64,000 nt of DNA from Bifidobacterium sp. ESL0682. Its GTDB lineage: Bacteria > Actinomycetota > Actinomycetes > Actinomycetales > Bifidobacteriaceae. The notes under the pieces were generated by a model, which worked only from the letters and a program-made list of their open reading frames with translations, searched no databases and was not told the origin of the DNA. Each line of letters starts with the position of its first letter. Within the stretch, counting starts at the first letter, position 1. The translations under genes were made by a program, and so were the position numbers. Shown in pieces: positions 27,553 to 40,065 of the stretch. The stretch is from positions 682,001-746,000 of the forward strand of contig NZ_CP113942.1 in assembly GCF_029392815.1 (NCBI RefSeq). Direction: 5' to 3'.

Positions 27553-27816
27553 ACCGTCAATCCTTATACCAATGAATTGGTCAAAGAATATCCGTTCACC
27601 ACCGACGCCGAGCTAAAAAGCGCAATTGACCTGGCAGACAAGACCTATCGCGAGATACAAAGCCAACCGATTGCCGAACGTGCCGGAATTCTGCATAACG
27701 TCGCCGCGAAGTTCCGTGAGCATGCCGACGAGCTCGCCAAAATCTGCACGATCGACATGGGCAAGCTGATTGGCGAGTCCAAGGGTGAGGTCGAAAGGAC
27801 GCAGTGGTTGGCATGA
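27553..27816 (+). pseudogene. Aldehyde dehydrogenase remnant (succinate-semialdehyde dehydrogenase type, N-terminal ~85 residues)
   Basis: The frame encodes the start of an NAD(P)-dependent aldehyde dehydrogenase: TVNPYTNELVKEYPF, then FREHADELAKICTIDMGKL, where the family normally continues to about 460 residues. Here it diverges after GEVE and stops at 27816; nothing further of the enzyme is present. There is no start codon directly before it, although a strong aaggaggt ribosome-binding site at 27540-27547 remains. Adding one A to the AAA at 27551-27553 would join it to an ATG at about 27533. With the catalytic Cys and Glu missing it cannot be an active dehydrogenase. Confidence 0.7.
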
Positions 27817-27960
27817 GCCATAAGCAATGCCGATAGCGTAGGAGTGTGCCGTTGATTGGCGGCCTGCTAAAGTGGCGATTGGCGTCTCCGCCCGAACTGC
27901 GCAGGTCAAGGGGCGTCAGCATCCAAAACGCTGTGCGCAGTTTGTATACGAGGAACGACC

Positions 27961-28695
27961 GTGGCCAATCATGCCCCAAAATCAGAAACTTCATCAACCA
28001 ATCAATCTTTTTCTGACAATCAGAACAATCCAAGTGGGTCAACAGAGCAAAACCGCGGTTTGGATTCGTCCGTAAACACGCCGGTTACCAAGGTCGCCAA
28101 GACATCCCGTCTGCGTTGGCGCGCTGCGGATATCGCGCTCGGTGCGGCACTCGGCGTGGCCTGCGGCATCGTCTTTTGGGGCTTCAATTTCGCCTATGCC
28201 TGGATTGCCCCGTTGCTACGCGCTGTGCTGCCTGGCATCACCAGCCTGTTTCATGCGTTCTGGTATTTCTCTGGACCGCTGGCTCTGATTATCATCCGCA
28301 AACCCGGCGCTGCCATCTATGTCGACATCCTCGGCAGTCTCACCGAAACGCTGTTCGGTAACCAGTATTCCTTTACTTTCGTCTTCCTTTCCGCTTTGTT
28401 GCAGGGGTTGTTCGCCGAAGTGCCGTTCGCGATTTTCCGGTATCGTAAGTTCAACCTCGGCCTGACCGTCGCTTCCGGCGCGCTGACCGCTTTGGAATAC
28501 GGTTTTTATGTGCTGTTTACTCGTCTGCAAGGTGTCGCGCTGGTCAGTCCCCGCGGCTTGACCCACATGGTCTGCGAGATTATCGGTGGCATCCTCATCG
28601 CCGGCGTGATGAGCTGGTTCCTCTACCTTGCCATCGCCAAAACCGGCGCGTTGGACCGTTTTGCTTCCGGCCGTGCCGTGAGTAGCAGGAAATAA
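27961..28695 (+). CDS. ECF transporter substrate-specific component, YkoE family
   Basis: 244 residues from GTG 27961 (ribosome-binding site gaggaacg). A hydrophilic Asn/Ser-rich N-terminus of about 50 residues precedes the YkoE domain: RWRAADIALGAALGVACGIVFW, IIRKPGAAIYVDILGS, LLQGLFAEVPFAIFRYRKF. It has five or six membrane helices. YkoE proteins are the S component of energy-coupling-factor importers for thiamine precursors (hydroxymethylpyrimidine). The usual partners YkoD (ATPase) and YkoC (T component) are not next to it; a tRNA and rpmE follow. I found no TPP riboswitch in the 140 bp upstream. It may share ECF modules encoded elsewhere. Confidence 0.8.
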   Translation: MANHAPKSETSSTNQSFSDNQNNPSGSTEQNRGLDSSVNTPVTKVAKTSRLRWRAADIALGAALGVACGIVFWGFNFAYAWIAPLLRAVLPGITSLFHAFWYFSGPLALIIIRKPGAAIYVDILGSLTETLFGNQYSFTFVFLSALLQGLFAEVPFAIFRYRKFNLGLTVASGALTALEYGFYVLFTRLQGVALVSPRGLTHMVCEIIGGILIAGVMSWFLYLAIAKTGALDRFASGRAVSSRK

Positions 28696-28770
28696 AAAAG
28701 ACCGACATTTCCATGTGGCGTTGATGGTCAGAGCGTTTGATAAAGTAAACGAGTTGGCTTTTGCCAACGT

Positions 28771-28844
28771 GGGGCTGTAGCTCAGTCGGTTAGAGCATCG
28801 GACTCATAATCCGTCGGTCCAGGGTTCAAGCCCCTGCGGCCCCA
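28771..28844 (+). tRNA. tRNA-Met (CAT anticodon, elongator type)
   Basis: A 74-nt cloverleaf: acceptor GGGGCTG pairs with CGGCCCC, D-arm GCTCAGTCGGTTAGAGC, anticodon arm CGGACTCATAATCCG with anticodon CAT, T-arm containing GGTTCAAGCC, discriminator A. CCA is not encoded. Loop CTCATAA fits elongator tRNA-Met; a tRNA-Ile2 with lysidine-modified CAT cannot be excluded without identity analysis. Confidence 0.92.
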
Positions 28845-29175
28845 CTCATCCTTTCAATTCGTTGGAATCCCAAGGTTTTGTCGATTTCGTATTTGTTTCT
28901 TTGCTGTTGAAGAATATTGAATGTTTCTATGAAAATAGCCAGTTGAATTCCGGAAATCAGCTTACGGAAGAAGCCGGTATGAACTGGATCTACAGACTGT
29001 TGTGCTATTGGTGAGTGTTTGCCTAAACCTGTAAATCGACAAGCTGGAATGTATTGGTTTTCGGCTCCGATATATAGGTCAAGTCAACGCTCGCTGATAG
29101 AATTTCAACGTTCCGGTTCACGTCTGGCCATTGGGGTTAGGCGACCCGGGTCACCTGAATTCCTTAGGAGACATT
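28845..29175. other. Intergenic region between tRNA-Met and rpmE
   Basis: 331 bp without a supported gene. A TAGAAT hexamer at 29098-29103 could be the -10 of an rpmE promoter; I see no other structure. Confidence 0.3.
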
Positions 29176-29388
29176 ATGAAGCAGGGTATTCATCCCGATT
29201 ATCACACAGTGCAGGTTACCTGCTCCTGTGGCAATACTTTCGTCACGCGCAGCACCGCCAAGGGCGATCACATGACGGTTGATGTGTGCGCGAACTGCCA
29301 CCCGTTCTACACGGGCAAGCAGAAGATTCTCGACACCGGCGGCCGCGTCGCTCGCTTCGAGAAGCGCTACGGCAAGAAGACCAAGTAG
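29176..29388 (+). CDS. rpmE: 50S ribosomal protein bL31
   Basis: 70 residues ([10 protein letters not shown]...), the standard size for bL31. It is the zinc-binding form: Cys16 and Cys18 in CSC and a second pair in CANC near residues 37-40. The protein bridges the two ribosomal subunits. The ATG at 29176 follows ttaggag. A strong terminator lies just downstream, so rpmE is probably a single-gene unit although it sits before prfA, as in many actinobacteria. Confidence 0.96.
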   Translation: MKQGIHPDYHTVQVTCSCGNTFVTRSTAKGDHMTVDVCANCHPFYTGKQKILDTGGRVARFEKRYGKKTK

Positions 29389-29399
29389 CATTCTTCATT

Positions 29400-29451
29400 C
29401 GCCAGCCACGCTGGTTCGGGTTTTCGGACCCGAATCCGGGCTGGCGTTTTT
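29400..29451 (+). terminator. rpmE terminator
   Basis: CGCCAGCC at 29400-29407 pairs with GGCTGGCG at 29439-29446, with an inner stem (TTCGGGT with ACCCGAA), followed by five T. Confidence 0.8.
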
Positions 29452-29513
29452 CATACCCAATTTCTGGGTTTATATCGTTGATAATTTTGAATATTGTATA
29501 AAAGGACTTTTGC

Positions 29514-30602
29514 ATGGCAGACCAGCAATTCCCGGCGGCGCAAAGCGCGTTGGAGGAGTATCAGGACATCGAGCGGCAGATGAGCCAGCCCGAGGTCGCC
29601 TCCGATCCCAAAGCGATTCGCAAGCTGGGGCGTCGCCATGCCCAACTCGGCAGTATTGTCGAAGCGTATCGTGGCTGGCAGCAGGCTAAGGAAGATGCCG
29701 ATGCCGCCAAGGAAATGGCCGGCGAAGACACCGACTTTGCCGATGAAGCCAAGCGGCTCGAAGCGCTGGTAGCGCCAGCTGAGGAGAAGCTGCGCAGCGC
29801 TCTGATTCCGCGTGACCCCGACGATGTGCGCGATACGATCATGGAGATCAAGGCCGGCACCGGTGGGGAAGAGGCGGCGCTCTTCGCCGGTGATTTGCTG
29901 CGTATGTACACACGTTATGCCGAAAAGCGTGGCTGGACCACCACCATCCAAAGCGAAAACAGCACCGAGCTTGGTGGTGTCAAGGACGTGCAGGTCGCCA
30001 TTCGCGCCAAGGGCAATCCGGCACCTGAAGACGGGGTGTGGGCAAGCCTCAAATACGAGGGTGGCGTGCATCGCGTGCAGCGTATTCCCGTCACCGAATC
30101 ACAGGGGCGTATCCAGACTTCTGCAGCAGGTGTCATCGTCTTCCCCGAAGCCGATGAGGACGACGATGAGATCGAAATCGATTCGAAAGACCTCAAAATC
30201 GATATCTTCATGAGCTCCGGTCCAGGTGGACAGTCCGTCAACACCACGTATTCCGCGGTACGTATGACCCATATTCCCACAGGCGTTGTGGTGAGCATGC
30301 AGGATGAGAAGTCGCAGATTCAGAATCGTGCGGCCGCACTGCGCGTCCTGAAATCCCGTCTGCTGGCCATGAAACACGAAAAGGAAGCTGAGGAAGCGGC
30401 CGATATGCGTCATTCGCAGGTGCGCTCGCTCGATCGTTCCGAACGCATCCGTACCTATAACTTCCCTGAAAACCGCATCGTCGATCATCGCACGAACTAC
30501 AAGGCCTACAACCTCGACCAGGTGCTTGATGGTGATCTGCAGGCCGTCATCGACAGCGATATCCAGGCCGACGAGGCTGCGCGTCTCGCCAAAACCGACT
30601 GA
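29514..30602 (+). CDS. prfA: Peptide chain release factor 1 (RF1)
   Basis: 362 residues, full length. Domain 2 carries the tripeptide PVT ([10 protein letters not shown]), the RF1 type of stop-codon reader that recognises UAA and UAG, and domain 3 carries the universal GGQ in [14 protein letters not shown], which triggers peptidyl-tRNA hydrolysis and is methylated on its Gln by PrmC. The gene for PrmC follows 15 bp later. The ATG at 29514 lies downstream of the rpmE terminator, so a promoter must lie within about 60 bp. It can be told apart from the RF2 gene at 48858, which has SPF instead of PVT. Confidence 0.97.
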   Translation: MADQQFPAAQSALEEYQDIERQMSQPEVASDPKAIRKLGRRHAQLGSIVEAYRGWQQAKEDADAAKEMAGEDTDFADEAKRLEALVAPAEEKLRSALIPRDPDDVRDTIMEIKAGTGGEEAALFAGDLLRMYTRYAEKRGWTTTIQSENSTELGGVKDVQVAIRAKGNPAPEDGVWASLKYEGGVHRVQRIPVTESQGRIQTSAAGVIVFPEADEDDDEIEIDSKDLKIDIFMSSGPGGQSVNTTYSAVRMTHIPTGVVVSMQDEKSQIQNRAAALRVLKSRLLAMKHEKEAEEAADMRHSQVRSLDRSERIRTYNFPENRIVDHRTNYKAYNLDQVLDGDLQAVIDSDIQADEAARLAKTD

Positions 30603-30617
30603 GTAAGGGCATAGGCA

Positions 30618-31691
30618 ATGGCGGAAAACGTTGTGCGTTCGACATCTGAGATTTTGCAGCAGGCAACGGAATGGCTGAAAGCCGCAGGCATTGAAACACC
30701 GCGGAACGACGCGAAACTGTTGCTTGCAGAAGCGTTCGGAGTGGAGCCTAGCGATATCGAAAAGTCTGTATTGCTCGATACGCCGTTGCATAGCACATTA
30801 AAAGATGATTCCAGCGATGGAGTCGATGTCCATCGCATCGATGATGGCGACGATTCCGAACATACTTCACAGCGAATTTCGAAAACGGGAAAATCAGGCG
30901 ATACCTCTGGAAATCCCGATATTTCTGAGGAAGATAACACCGATGTGCTCAGTGACGCTGATGATGCCGCAATCCGGCGTTTTGCCGTAATGGTAGCTAG
31001 GCGCAAACAGCGTGAACCGTTGCAATATATCGTCGGGCATGCTCCGTTCCGCTATTTGGATTTGGAAGTCGGGCCGGGCGTTTTTATCCCGCGTCCCGAA
31101 ACCGAAACCGTGGTTCAAGCGGCAATAGACTGGCTCACACAGGAAAATGTCAAACCCAGCCGGCTTGTCGATTTATGTGCCGGAAGCGGAGCAATCGGCT
31201 TGTCGCTCGTCACCGAAGTGGCGGGCAGCGAAGTCTGGGCTGTGGAGCAGGATACACAAGCCCTCGAATGGACGAAACGCAATGAGGAGAAGGTGTTCAA
31301 AGACCATTCGCTGGCCGGTTACAACTACCATCTTTCCCATGCCGACGCGACGAATGCCATGACGCTTTCGCAATTGAACGGCACGATTGACGCGGTGGTC
31401 ACCAACCCGCCCTACGTGCCGCTTGCGCAGATTCCCGAACAGCCCGAAGTGCGCGATTATGATCCGAAAACGGCTCTTTATGGCGGTTCCTCCGACGGCA
31501 CTTATACCCCGGAACGGATTATTGTGCGTGCACAGAAGCTCTTGCGCAGCGGCGGGGCACTGGTAATGGAACATGACATTTCACAGGCTCAATTGCTCGC
31601 CGATTTCGCCAAAACCCACGGTTTCCGCTCGGCCCATACCGGTGATGACCTCACTGGTCGTCCGCGTTATCTGTTTGCCATCAAACAATAG
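30618..31691 (+). CDS. prmC: Release factor glutamine methyltransferase PrmC, with acidic insert
   Basis: 357 residues, about 60 longer than usual. The N-terminal helical domain (residues 1-58) is split from the rest by a hydrophilic Asp/Ser/Glu-rich insert of about 50 residues (60-112). The catalytic part resumes at RRKQREPLQYIVGHAPF and carries an AdoMet-binding loop LVDLCAGSGAIGLSL near 183 and the NPPY motif near 263 that positions the target glutamine. It methylates the GGQ glutamine of RF1 and RF2. It follows prfA by 15 bp with weak ribosome-binding signals, as part of the same operon. The insert looks like a disordered loop and does not break any motif. Confidence 0.95.
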   Translation: MAENVVRSTSEILQQATEWLKAAGIETPRNDAKLLLAEAFGVEPSDIEKSVLLDTPLHSTLKDDSSDGVDVHRIDDGDDSEHTSQRISKTGKSGDTSGNPDISEEDNTDVLSDADDAAIRRFAVMVARRKQREPLQYIVGHAPFRYLDLEVGPGVFIPRPETETVVQAAIDWLTQENVKPSRLVDLCAGSGAIGLSLVTEVAGSEVWAVEQDTQALEWTKRNEEKVFKDHSLAGYNYHLSHADATNAMTLSQLNGTIDAVVTNPPYVPLAQIPEQPEVRDYDPKTALYGGSSDGTYTPERIIVRAQKLLRSGGALVMEHDISQAQLLADFAKTHGFRSAHTGDDLTGRPRYLFAIKQ

Positions 31692-31973
31692 TTGCTTTGT
31701 TGAACTGGTTGATTGTGCCAACCTATGGTTTCTTGCAGGTCAAACCAGCAACGATTCCACCGACTGATCCGGTATTTATTCACCGTGAAAGGCATAGCTT
31801 TTCAGGTCGGGTTAATGCGTGTATTTCCATTGGAAAGCCATTCGGGACACCAGCAATCAATGTGGCTAAGATGTTTGCACGAACGTATGCGGATTGGTGA
31901 CGCTTCTATAATCGTTGTAGGTGAAGTCGGGGTGCAATGGTGCAATTAAGGCATACTTTGTGTTGGAGGAAAT

Positions 31974-32632
31974 ATGAGTGATGTGCGTACGATTGATGAT
32001 GAATCTCTGGCGATGGCTGCCAAGATTGTCAAAGATGGCGGGCTTGTCGTATTGCCGACCGACACGGTCTATGGTGTTGCCGCAAGTCCATTCAGCGCCG
32101 AGGCGGTAAGCCGTATTTATGAGGCGAAACGTCGACCGCGCAGCAAGGCGTTGCAGGTGTTGCTTTCGTCAGTTGACGATCTCGACGGGCTCGACCTTTA
32201 TCTTCCGGTGCCACTCGATAGACTTGCCAAGGCTTTTCTTCCTGGTCCGTTCTCGCCGATAGCCGTGGCGCAGGCCGATTCAAAGCTGGTCACGTTGCGT
32301 GAGGAAATGAACGGCAGCAAAACGCAAGCCGTGCGTGTGCCAGATTCCGAAGCCTGCTTGAAAACACTGCGTGCCACTGGTCCTCTGGCCTGTTCCAGCG
32401 CGAACCGCAGCGGCGGCGAAAGCCCGCAAACAGTTGAGGAAGCTGTGGCGGCGCTCGGTGACGATGTCGATTTGTATCTTGACGGTGGTCCGACGGTAAG
32501 TCACGTTGCCAGCACGGTGGTCGCCGCCGACGACAACGATCGTGACGGCATCTCAATCGTTCGTGCTGGTGTCATCAGCGAGGCGCAGGTGCGTGCAGCA
32601 CTGATGGATGTTGAAGGCAGGAGTTTGAACGC

Positions 32633-32636
<4 letters not shown>
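31974..32636 (+). CDS. tsaC: L-threonylcarbamoyladenylate synthase (TsaC/Sua5)
   Basis: 220 residues, a single YrdC-like domain. The anion-binding pocket is visible in GLVVLPTDTVYGVAASP (about 20-37), YEAKRRPRSKALQV, and SSANRSGGESPQT. The enzyme makes threonylcarbamoyl-AMP from threonine, bicarbonate and ATP, the first step of the t6A37 modification of ANN-decoding tRNAs. It lacks the extra Sua5 C-terminal domain. The ATG at 31974 has a strong ggaggaaat ribosome-binding site. Its TGA stop overlaps the GTG start of the next gene by four bases, so the two are translationally coupled. Confidence 0.95.
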
Positions 32637-35380
<2,744 letters not shown>

Positions 35381-35395
35381 TATTTATTTAATTGC

Positions 35396-35450
35396 ATAAA
35401 GGTAATGGAAGGACTTTTTATGTTGTCTCTCCATTACCTTTATTGTTTTG
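35396..35450 (+). terminator. guaB terminator
   Basis: A 14-bp perfect stem (35396-35409 with 35430-35443) and a T-rich tail (tgttttg). Confidence 0.7.
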
Positions 35451-35533
35451 ATGCAGCAAATGATAGTGGCTTTCGGTCAGACGCGTGAGATAGTGTGTAG
35501 AGTTCTGTTGATGGCAGTGAAAGGGTAATTATT

Positions 35534-36184
35534 ATGGTGAATGCTCAGGATGACGAGACATATTCGGCGGAGGATTCCCGCCTGATTTGGATTGACTGCG
35601 AGATGACCGGCCTCGATATCTTCGGCGGCGACGAACTCGTGGAAGTCTCCGTGGTGCCGACCGATTTCAATCTGAAGGTACTCGATGAGGGCGTGGATTA
35701 CGTCATCAAGCCCTCTCAGAAGGCCGTCGACCACATGGGCGACTTCGTGCGCGCGATGCACACTCGTTCCGGCCTGATCAATGAGTGGGAGACCGGCCTG
35801 AGCTTAGCTGATGCCGAAAAGAAGGTCACTGAGTACGTTGCCCGTTTCACTCCCGATGGCGTCAAGCCGCTGCTCGCTGGCAACACGATTGGCAGCGATA
35901 AGAAGTTCCTTGACCATTACATGCCTGACTTCATGAGTCACCTGCACTATCGCAGCATCGATGTCAGCACCATCAAGGAATTGGCACGTCGCTGGTATCC
36001 GGATGTCTATATGAATCGTCCTCCCAAGAACGGTGGCCATCGTGCGCTCGCTGACATCATCGAGTCGTTGGACGAGCTGCGCTACTATCGCGAGGCCTTC
36101 ATGGCTCCGTCGCCCGGTCCGGACGATGCACAGTCCAAAGCTATCTGCAAGCGAATCGTGGAGACCAGCCTGAACGCTGAGTGA
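35534..36184 (+). CDS. orn: Oligoribonuclease
   Basis: 216 residues, DEDDh 3'-5' exonuclease. Exo [11 protein letters not shown] with Asp and Glu near residues 21-23; Exo [20 protein letters not shown]; Exo III: HRALADI with the catalytic His and Asp. It degrades the last 2-5 nucleotide RNA fragments and pGpG to monomers. The N-terminus is about 15 residues longer than in E. coli. The ATG at 35534 follows aaaggg. Two hairpins follow before the next gene. Confidence 0.95.
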   Translation: MVNAQDDETYSAEDSRLIWIDCEMTGLDIFGGDELVEVSVVPTDFNLKVLDEGVDYVIKPSQKAVDHMGDFVRAMHTRSGLINEWETGLSLADAEKKVTEYVARFTPDGVKPLLAGNTIGSDKKFLDHYMPDFMSHLHYRSIDVSTIKELARRWYPDVYMNRPPKNGGHRALADIIESLDELRYYREAFMAPSPGPDDAQSKAICKRIVETSLNAE

Positions 36185-36199
36185 GTGTGATGGGCTGCG

Positions 36200-36239
36200 A
36201 TGAAAATCAGTGGTGGGATTGGTCTCCTCTGATTTTCAT
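36200..36239. terminator. Hairpin downstream of orn
   Basis: ATGAAAATCAG at 36200-36210 pairs perfectly with CTGATTTTCAT at 36229-36239. There is no clear T-run. Confidence 0.4.
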
Positions 36240-36255
36240 TGAATCTTAAATGAGG

Positions 36256-36305
36256 ATGCGACAGAAATAGGGATGTACGCGTGGATTTCCTGATTTCTGT
36301 CGCAT
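36256..36305. repeat. 13-bp inverted repeat upstream of the PIF1-like helicase
   Basis: ATGCGACAGAAAT at 36256-36268 and its perfect reverse complement at 36293-36305, 40 bp before the helicase start. It may be a second terminator or a regulatory stem in the leader. Confidence 0.4.
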
Positions 36306-36345
36306 GTTCGGCCTACGAAGGCACAGATAAGGGGAGAGAAACGGC

Positions 36346-37758
36346 ATGAAGCAGGCGGAAGCGCTGACAATTCTTGACGCGGGAGCGAACGCGTTCATCA
36401 CCGGTGCTCCCGGTGCCGGCAAGACCTACGTATTGAATGAGTTCATCCGTTCCGCCCGTGCCCACGGTGCTTCCGTCGCCGTCACCGCGTCCACTGGTAT
36501 CGCGGCCACCCATATCAACGGTCAGACCATCCATTCCTGGAGCGGGGTTGGCGTTTCGCAAGTCATGACCCAGGCACTGTTGAAACGTATTCGTGCGCGT
36601 CGTAAGCGCAAGATCGAGGCCGCCGATATTCTTGTCATCGACGAGGTCTCGATGTTGCCCGCATGGCTGTTCGATATGGTCGACGATGTCTGTCGCGCAT
36701 TGCGGCACAGTACCGAGCCGTTCGGCGGCTTGCAGGTTGTGCTGTCCGGCGACTTCTTCCAATTGCCGCCGGTCAAGAAATCTTTCCGCCGCGACGATGT
36801 GCCGCCGAGTCCGGAATTCCTGATGTCGCGTCAACGCTATGCCGATGTCGGCAAGGATGCCGACGGCTTCGTCACCGAATCCTTGGTCTGGGACGAACTC
36901 AATCCCGTGGTCTGTTATCTGACCGAGCAGCACCGTCAAGATGACGGTCAACTGCTCACCGTCCTCACCGATATTCGCGAAGGCGATGTCACCCAGGAAG
37001 ACCACGACGTACTTGCCGATCGCATGGGCAAGTCCCCAACAGATGGGGAAGTGGCCGTCCACCTGTTCCCGGTCAACAAGCAGGCCGACACCTTGAACGA
37101 TCTGCGACTTTCGCAGATTCACGACGAAACCCACGATTATGTTGCTGAATCGGCTGGCCCTGCCGACTTGGTCAAGCGTCTTAAGAAGAACATGCTCGCT
37201 CCGGAAAAACTGGAGCTCAAAACCGGGGCAGCCGTTATGGCGTTGCGCAACGACGCCGATCACCAGTATGTCAACGGTTCCATCGGCAAGGTGGAGGGTT
37301 TCGTTTCTGAAGCCAAGGGCGGCTGGCCGATTGTCGCTTTCGAGAACGGCAACACGGTAACTATGAAGCAGGCTTCATGGGACATGATGGACGGCGAGAC
37401 CATCTTGGCCAGCGTCAAACAGGTACCGCTGCGCTGCGCATGGGCCATCACCATTCACAAATCACAAGGCATGACGCTCGATCGGGCCGTGATGAATCTG
37501 CGCCGTACCTTCGCTCCCGGCATGGGCTACGTTGCGTTGTCTCGTGTCGAAAACCTCGATGGCCTTTATCTCGACGACATCAGCGAGCGTGCGTTCATGG
37601 TCTCACCTGACGCCGTACTGCTCGACGGACAGCTGCGTGAGAACTCCAAGTCGGCTTGCGCACGTCTCGAAAGTGAAGGCAGTGACGCTTTTACCAAGCA
37701 AGCCTCCGGTCAGCTGGTCGGTGATGCTGACGAATTCGCTCAGGATGAGTTGTTCTGA
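36346..37758 (+). CDS. PIF1-like superfamily 1 DNA helicase
   Basis: 470 residues. Walker A GAPGAGKTYV (about 20-29), motif Ia VTASTGIAATHINGQTIHSW, Walker B VIDEVSML near 103, motif III LSGDFFQLPPV near 137, and a C-terminal UvrD_C_2-like segment WAITIHKSQGMTLDRAV with YVALSRVENLDGL near 398. These mark the PIF1/RecD branch of 5'-3' helicases. Stand-alone PIF1 helicases unwind forked or structured DNA, including G-quadruplexes; the role in this organism is unknown. The ATG at 36346 follows ggggagaga. It lies alone between orn and proS, with hairpins on its 5' side. Confidence 0.92.
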   Translation: MKQAEALTILDAGANAFITGAPGAGKTYVLNEFIRSARAHGASVAVTASTGIAATHINGQTIHSWSGVGVSQVMTQALLKRIRARRKRKIEAADILVIDEVSMLPAWLFDMVDDVCRALRHSTEPFGGLQVVLSGDFFQLPPVKKSFRRDDVPPSPEFLMSRQRYADVGKDADGFVTESLVWDELNPVVCYLTEQHRQDDGQLLTVLTDIREGDVTQEDHDVLADRMGKSPTDGEVAVHLFPVNKQADTLNDLRLSQIHDETHDYVAESAGPADLVKRLKKNMLAPEKLELKTGAAVMALRNDADHQYVNGSIGKVEGFVSEAKGGWPIVAFENGNTVTMKQASWDMMDGETILASVKQVPLRCAWAITIHKSQGMTLDRAVMNLRRTFAPGMGYVALSRVENLDGLYLDDISERAFMVSPDAVLLDGQLRENSKSACARLESEGSDAFTKQASGQLVGDADEFAQDELF

Positions 37759-37967
37759 GCGGTTTCGCTTGTCGGAATAATGAGATTCGTTGCTGTCTGT
37801 TTTCGTTCTGAAAACACGGATTCGTATCAGGCGTGATGTGCCGTTTCTGATGAGATATATTGACATGTTGCGGTTTGTAACAGTGGCATCAAGACATGAT
37901 TGACGCATGATTAACGCCGAGACGGTGACGACAATTGCTACGAGCTGCAGGCAATTGAGAATTTGCA

Positions 37968-37973
37968 TATAAT
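37968..37973 (+). promoter_or_regulatory. Putative -10 element of proS
   Basis: TATAAT 52 bp before the proS start at 38026; no recognisable -35. Confidence 0.35.
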
Positions 37974-38025
37974 ATCAACTATTGTTACGCCGTCAATGTC
38001 GGCTCGCGCGAATAATTTAGGAACC

Positions 38026-39858
38026 ATGACAAAAGCACTTCGTATGTCCAACCTGTTCCTGCGCACGCTGCGTGAGGACCCCGCCGACGCCGACGTTGAC
38101 TCGGCACGTCTGCTCCAGCGAGCCGGCTATATCCGCAAGGCTGCGCCCGGCATCTGGACCTGGCTTCCGCTCGGCCTCAACGTTCTAAACAAGATTGAGG
38201 CAGTGGTTCGCGAGGAGATGAACGGTATCGGCGGCCAGGAAGTCCATTTCCCAGCGCTCTTGCCGAAGGAGCCCTATGAAGCGACGCATCGCTGGGAAGA
38301 GTACGGCGAGAACATTTTCCGTCTGAAGGACCGCCACGAGGCTGATTACCTGCTTGCGCCGACCCACGAGGAAATGTTCACCCTGTTGGTCAAGGATATG
38401 TATTCCTCATACAAGGACCTGCCTGTTACGCTGTATCAGATTCAGACCAAGTACCGTGACGAGTTCCGTCCGCGTGCCGGCCTGGTGCGCGGCCGTGAGT
38501 TCATCATGGAGGATGGTTATTCCTTCACTATCGACGAGGACGGGCTCAAGAAGGCCTATGTCGAAGAGCGCGACGCCTACGAGCGTATCTTCAAGCGCCT
38601 CGATCTGGGCTACATCATGGTCCACGCGGTCTCCGGCCCGATGGGCGGTTTCGAATCGCAGGAGTTCCTTTCGCCTATGGCCATCGGCGAGGATACCTTC
38701 GCCAAGGCGCCCAGCGGCAAGGCCTGGAACGTCGAGGCACTTACCACACCTGAGGTTCCGGCCATCGATTGCTCCAAGACTCCGGCGATGACCTTGCGTG
38801 ATTTGCCGGACGCCAAGACCATCGACGAGATGGTCAGCCAGTGCAACGCGCTGTATCCGCGTGAGGACGGGCGTGCTTGGGCCGATACCGATATGCTCAA
38901 GAACGTCGTCATCGCCGTGAAGCATCCCGGTGAGCCCGATGACGAGAACGAGGATCATCGCAAGCCGTGGCGCGAGGTTATCGTTGTGGCATTGCCCGGC
39001 GATCGTCAGATTGACATGAAGCGTCTCGAGGCGCAGTTTGCACCTGCTGAAATCGAAGAGGCCAACGAGGCTGATTTGAAGGCTCATCCCGAACTGGTCA
39101 AGGGCTATATCGGGCCGTCCGTGCTGGGGCCGCAGGCTCGCGTTGAGGGTTCCGCCATCAAGGACCCAGTGCGTTATTTGGTTGATGCCCACGTCGCTGA
39201 AGGCTCTGCATGGGTCACCGGCGGCGACAAGGACAGCGTGGATGCCTTTGATATGGTCTATGGACGCGATTTCAAAGCTGACGGCACCGTGGAGGCGACT
39301 GAGGTTCGCGACGGCGACATGAGCCCGGATGGATCCGGCCCGCTGAGCTTCGAACGTGGCGTGGAGATTGGCCAGGTCTTCCAGCTTGGCCTCAAGTATT
39401 CCGAAGCGCTCGGGCTGAAAGTCCTCAACCAGAACGGCAAGGCCGTGCCGGTGTGGATGGGCAGCTATGGCATTGGCGTCTCACGCGTCATGGCCTGCAT
39501 CGCCGAAACTCATCACGATGAGAAGGGCTTGGCTTGGCCGGTCAACATTGCGCCTGCTGCGGTGCATGTGGTTGCCACGGGCAAGAAGGACGAAGCATTC
39601 GACGGTGCTGAGAAGCTGGTCGCTGAACTTGAGGCCAAGGGCCTTGAGGTCATTTATGACGATCGTAAGAAGGTCTCGCCGGGTGTCAAGTTCAAGGATG
39701 CCGAGTTGCTCGGTGTGCCGCTGGTCGCCGTGGTCGGCCGTGATTACCTGAATGACGGCACGATTGAAGTGCGTGATCGCAACGGTGAGAACGCAGTGAA
39801 GGTTGCTGCGGATGAGGCCGCTGATACGCTGGCGCAGCGTTATGCCGCACTGCTCTAA
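38026..39858 (+). CDS. proS: Prolyl-tRNA synthetase (bacterial type)
   Basis: 610 residues from ATG 38026 ([18 protein letters not shown]; ribosome-binding site taggaa). The open frame extends upstream but that part is not family-like. Class II synthetase: motif 1 region [20 protein letters not shown], motif 2 [27 protein letters not shown] near 140-165 (split here), an inserted editing domain (about 220-400) that clears Ala-tRNA(Pro), motif 3 [12 protein letters not shown] near 495, and the anticodon-binding domain at the C-terminus. It charges tRNA-Pro. A terminator-like hairpin follows at 39904-39943. Confidence 0.97.
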   Translation: MTKALRMSNLFLRTLREDPADADVDSARLLQRAGYIRKAAPGIWTWLPLGLNVLNKIEAVVREEMNGIGGQEVHFPALLPKEPYEATHRWEEYGENIFRLKDRHEADYLLAPTHEEMFTLLVKDMYSSYKDLPVTLYQIQTKYRDEFRPRAGLVRGREFIMEDGYSFTIDEDGLKKAYVEERDAYERIFKRLDLGYIMVHAVSGPMGGFESQEFLSPMAIGEDTFAKAPSGKAWNVEALTTPEVPAIDCSKTPAMTLRDLPDAKTIDEMVSQCNALYPREDGRAWADTDMLKNVVIAVKHPGEPDDENEDHRKPWREVIVVALPGDRQIDMKRLEAQFAPAEIEEANEADLKAHPELVKGYIGPSVLGPQARVEGSAIKDPVRYLVDAHVAEGSAWVTGGDKDSVDAFDMVYGRDFKADGTVEATEVRDGDMSPDGSGPLSFERGVEIGQVFQLGLKYSEALGLKVLNQNGKAVPVWMGSYGIGVSRVMACIAETHHDEKGLAWPVNIAPAAVHVVATGKKDEAFDGAEKLVAELEAKGLEVIYDDRKKVSPGVKFKDAELLGVPLVAVVGRDYLNDGTIEVRDRNGENAVKVAADEAADTLAQRYAALL

Positions 39859-39903
39859 AGCAGTGACGCTTGGAGGTTGCAGCGCCACACATAGCTGCAG
39901 ATG

Positions 39904-39943
39904 AATGTGGCTGTCTCCTGTCGATGGAGGCGGCCACATTTTT
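39904..39943 (+). terminator. proS terminator
   Basis: AATGTGGC at 39904-39911 pairs with GCCACATT at 39933-39940, with an inner GTCTCC/GGAGGC stem, followed by a short T-run. Confidence 0.65.
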
Positions 39944-40065
39944 GTTGATGATGGAGATGCTGGGAACCATCAACAAAAGATTCCCCATTTTTAGACATCG
40001 GTGTCTTGATTTTTGGATTATTGCTATCGTTACATTATTTTTGCTGGTCCAGTGATTTCTTCTGG

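Noticed and set aside
27817-27960. TPP riboswitch ahead of the YkoE gene
   Set aside because: The conserved CTGAGA and ACCTGA elements are absent.
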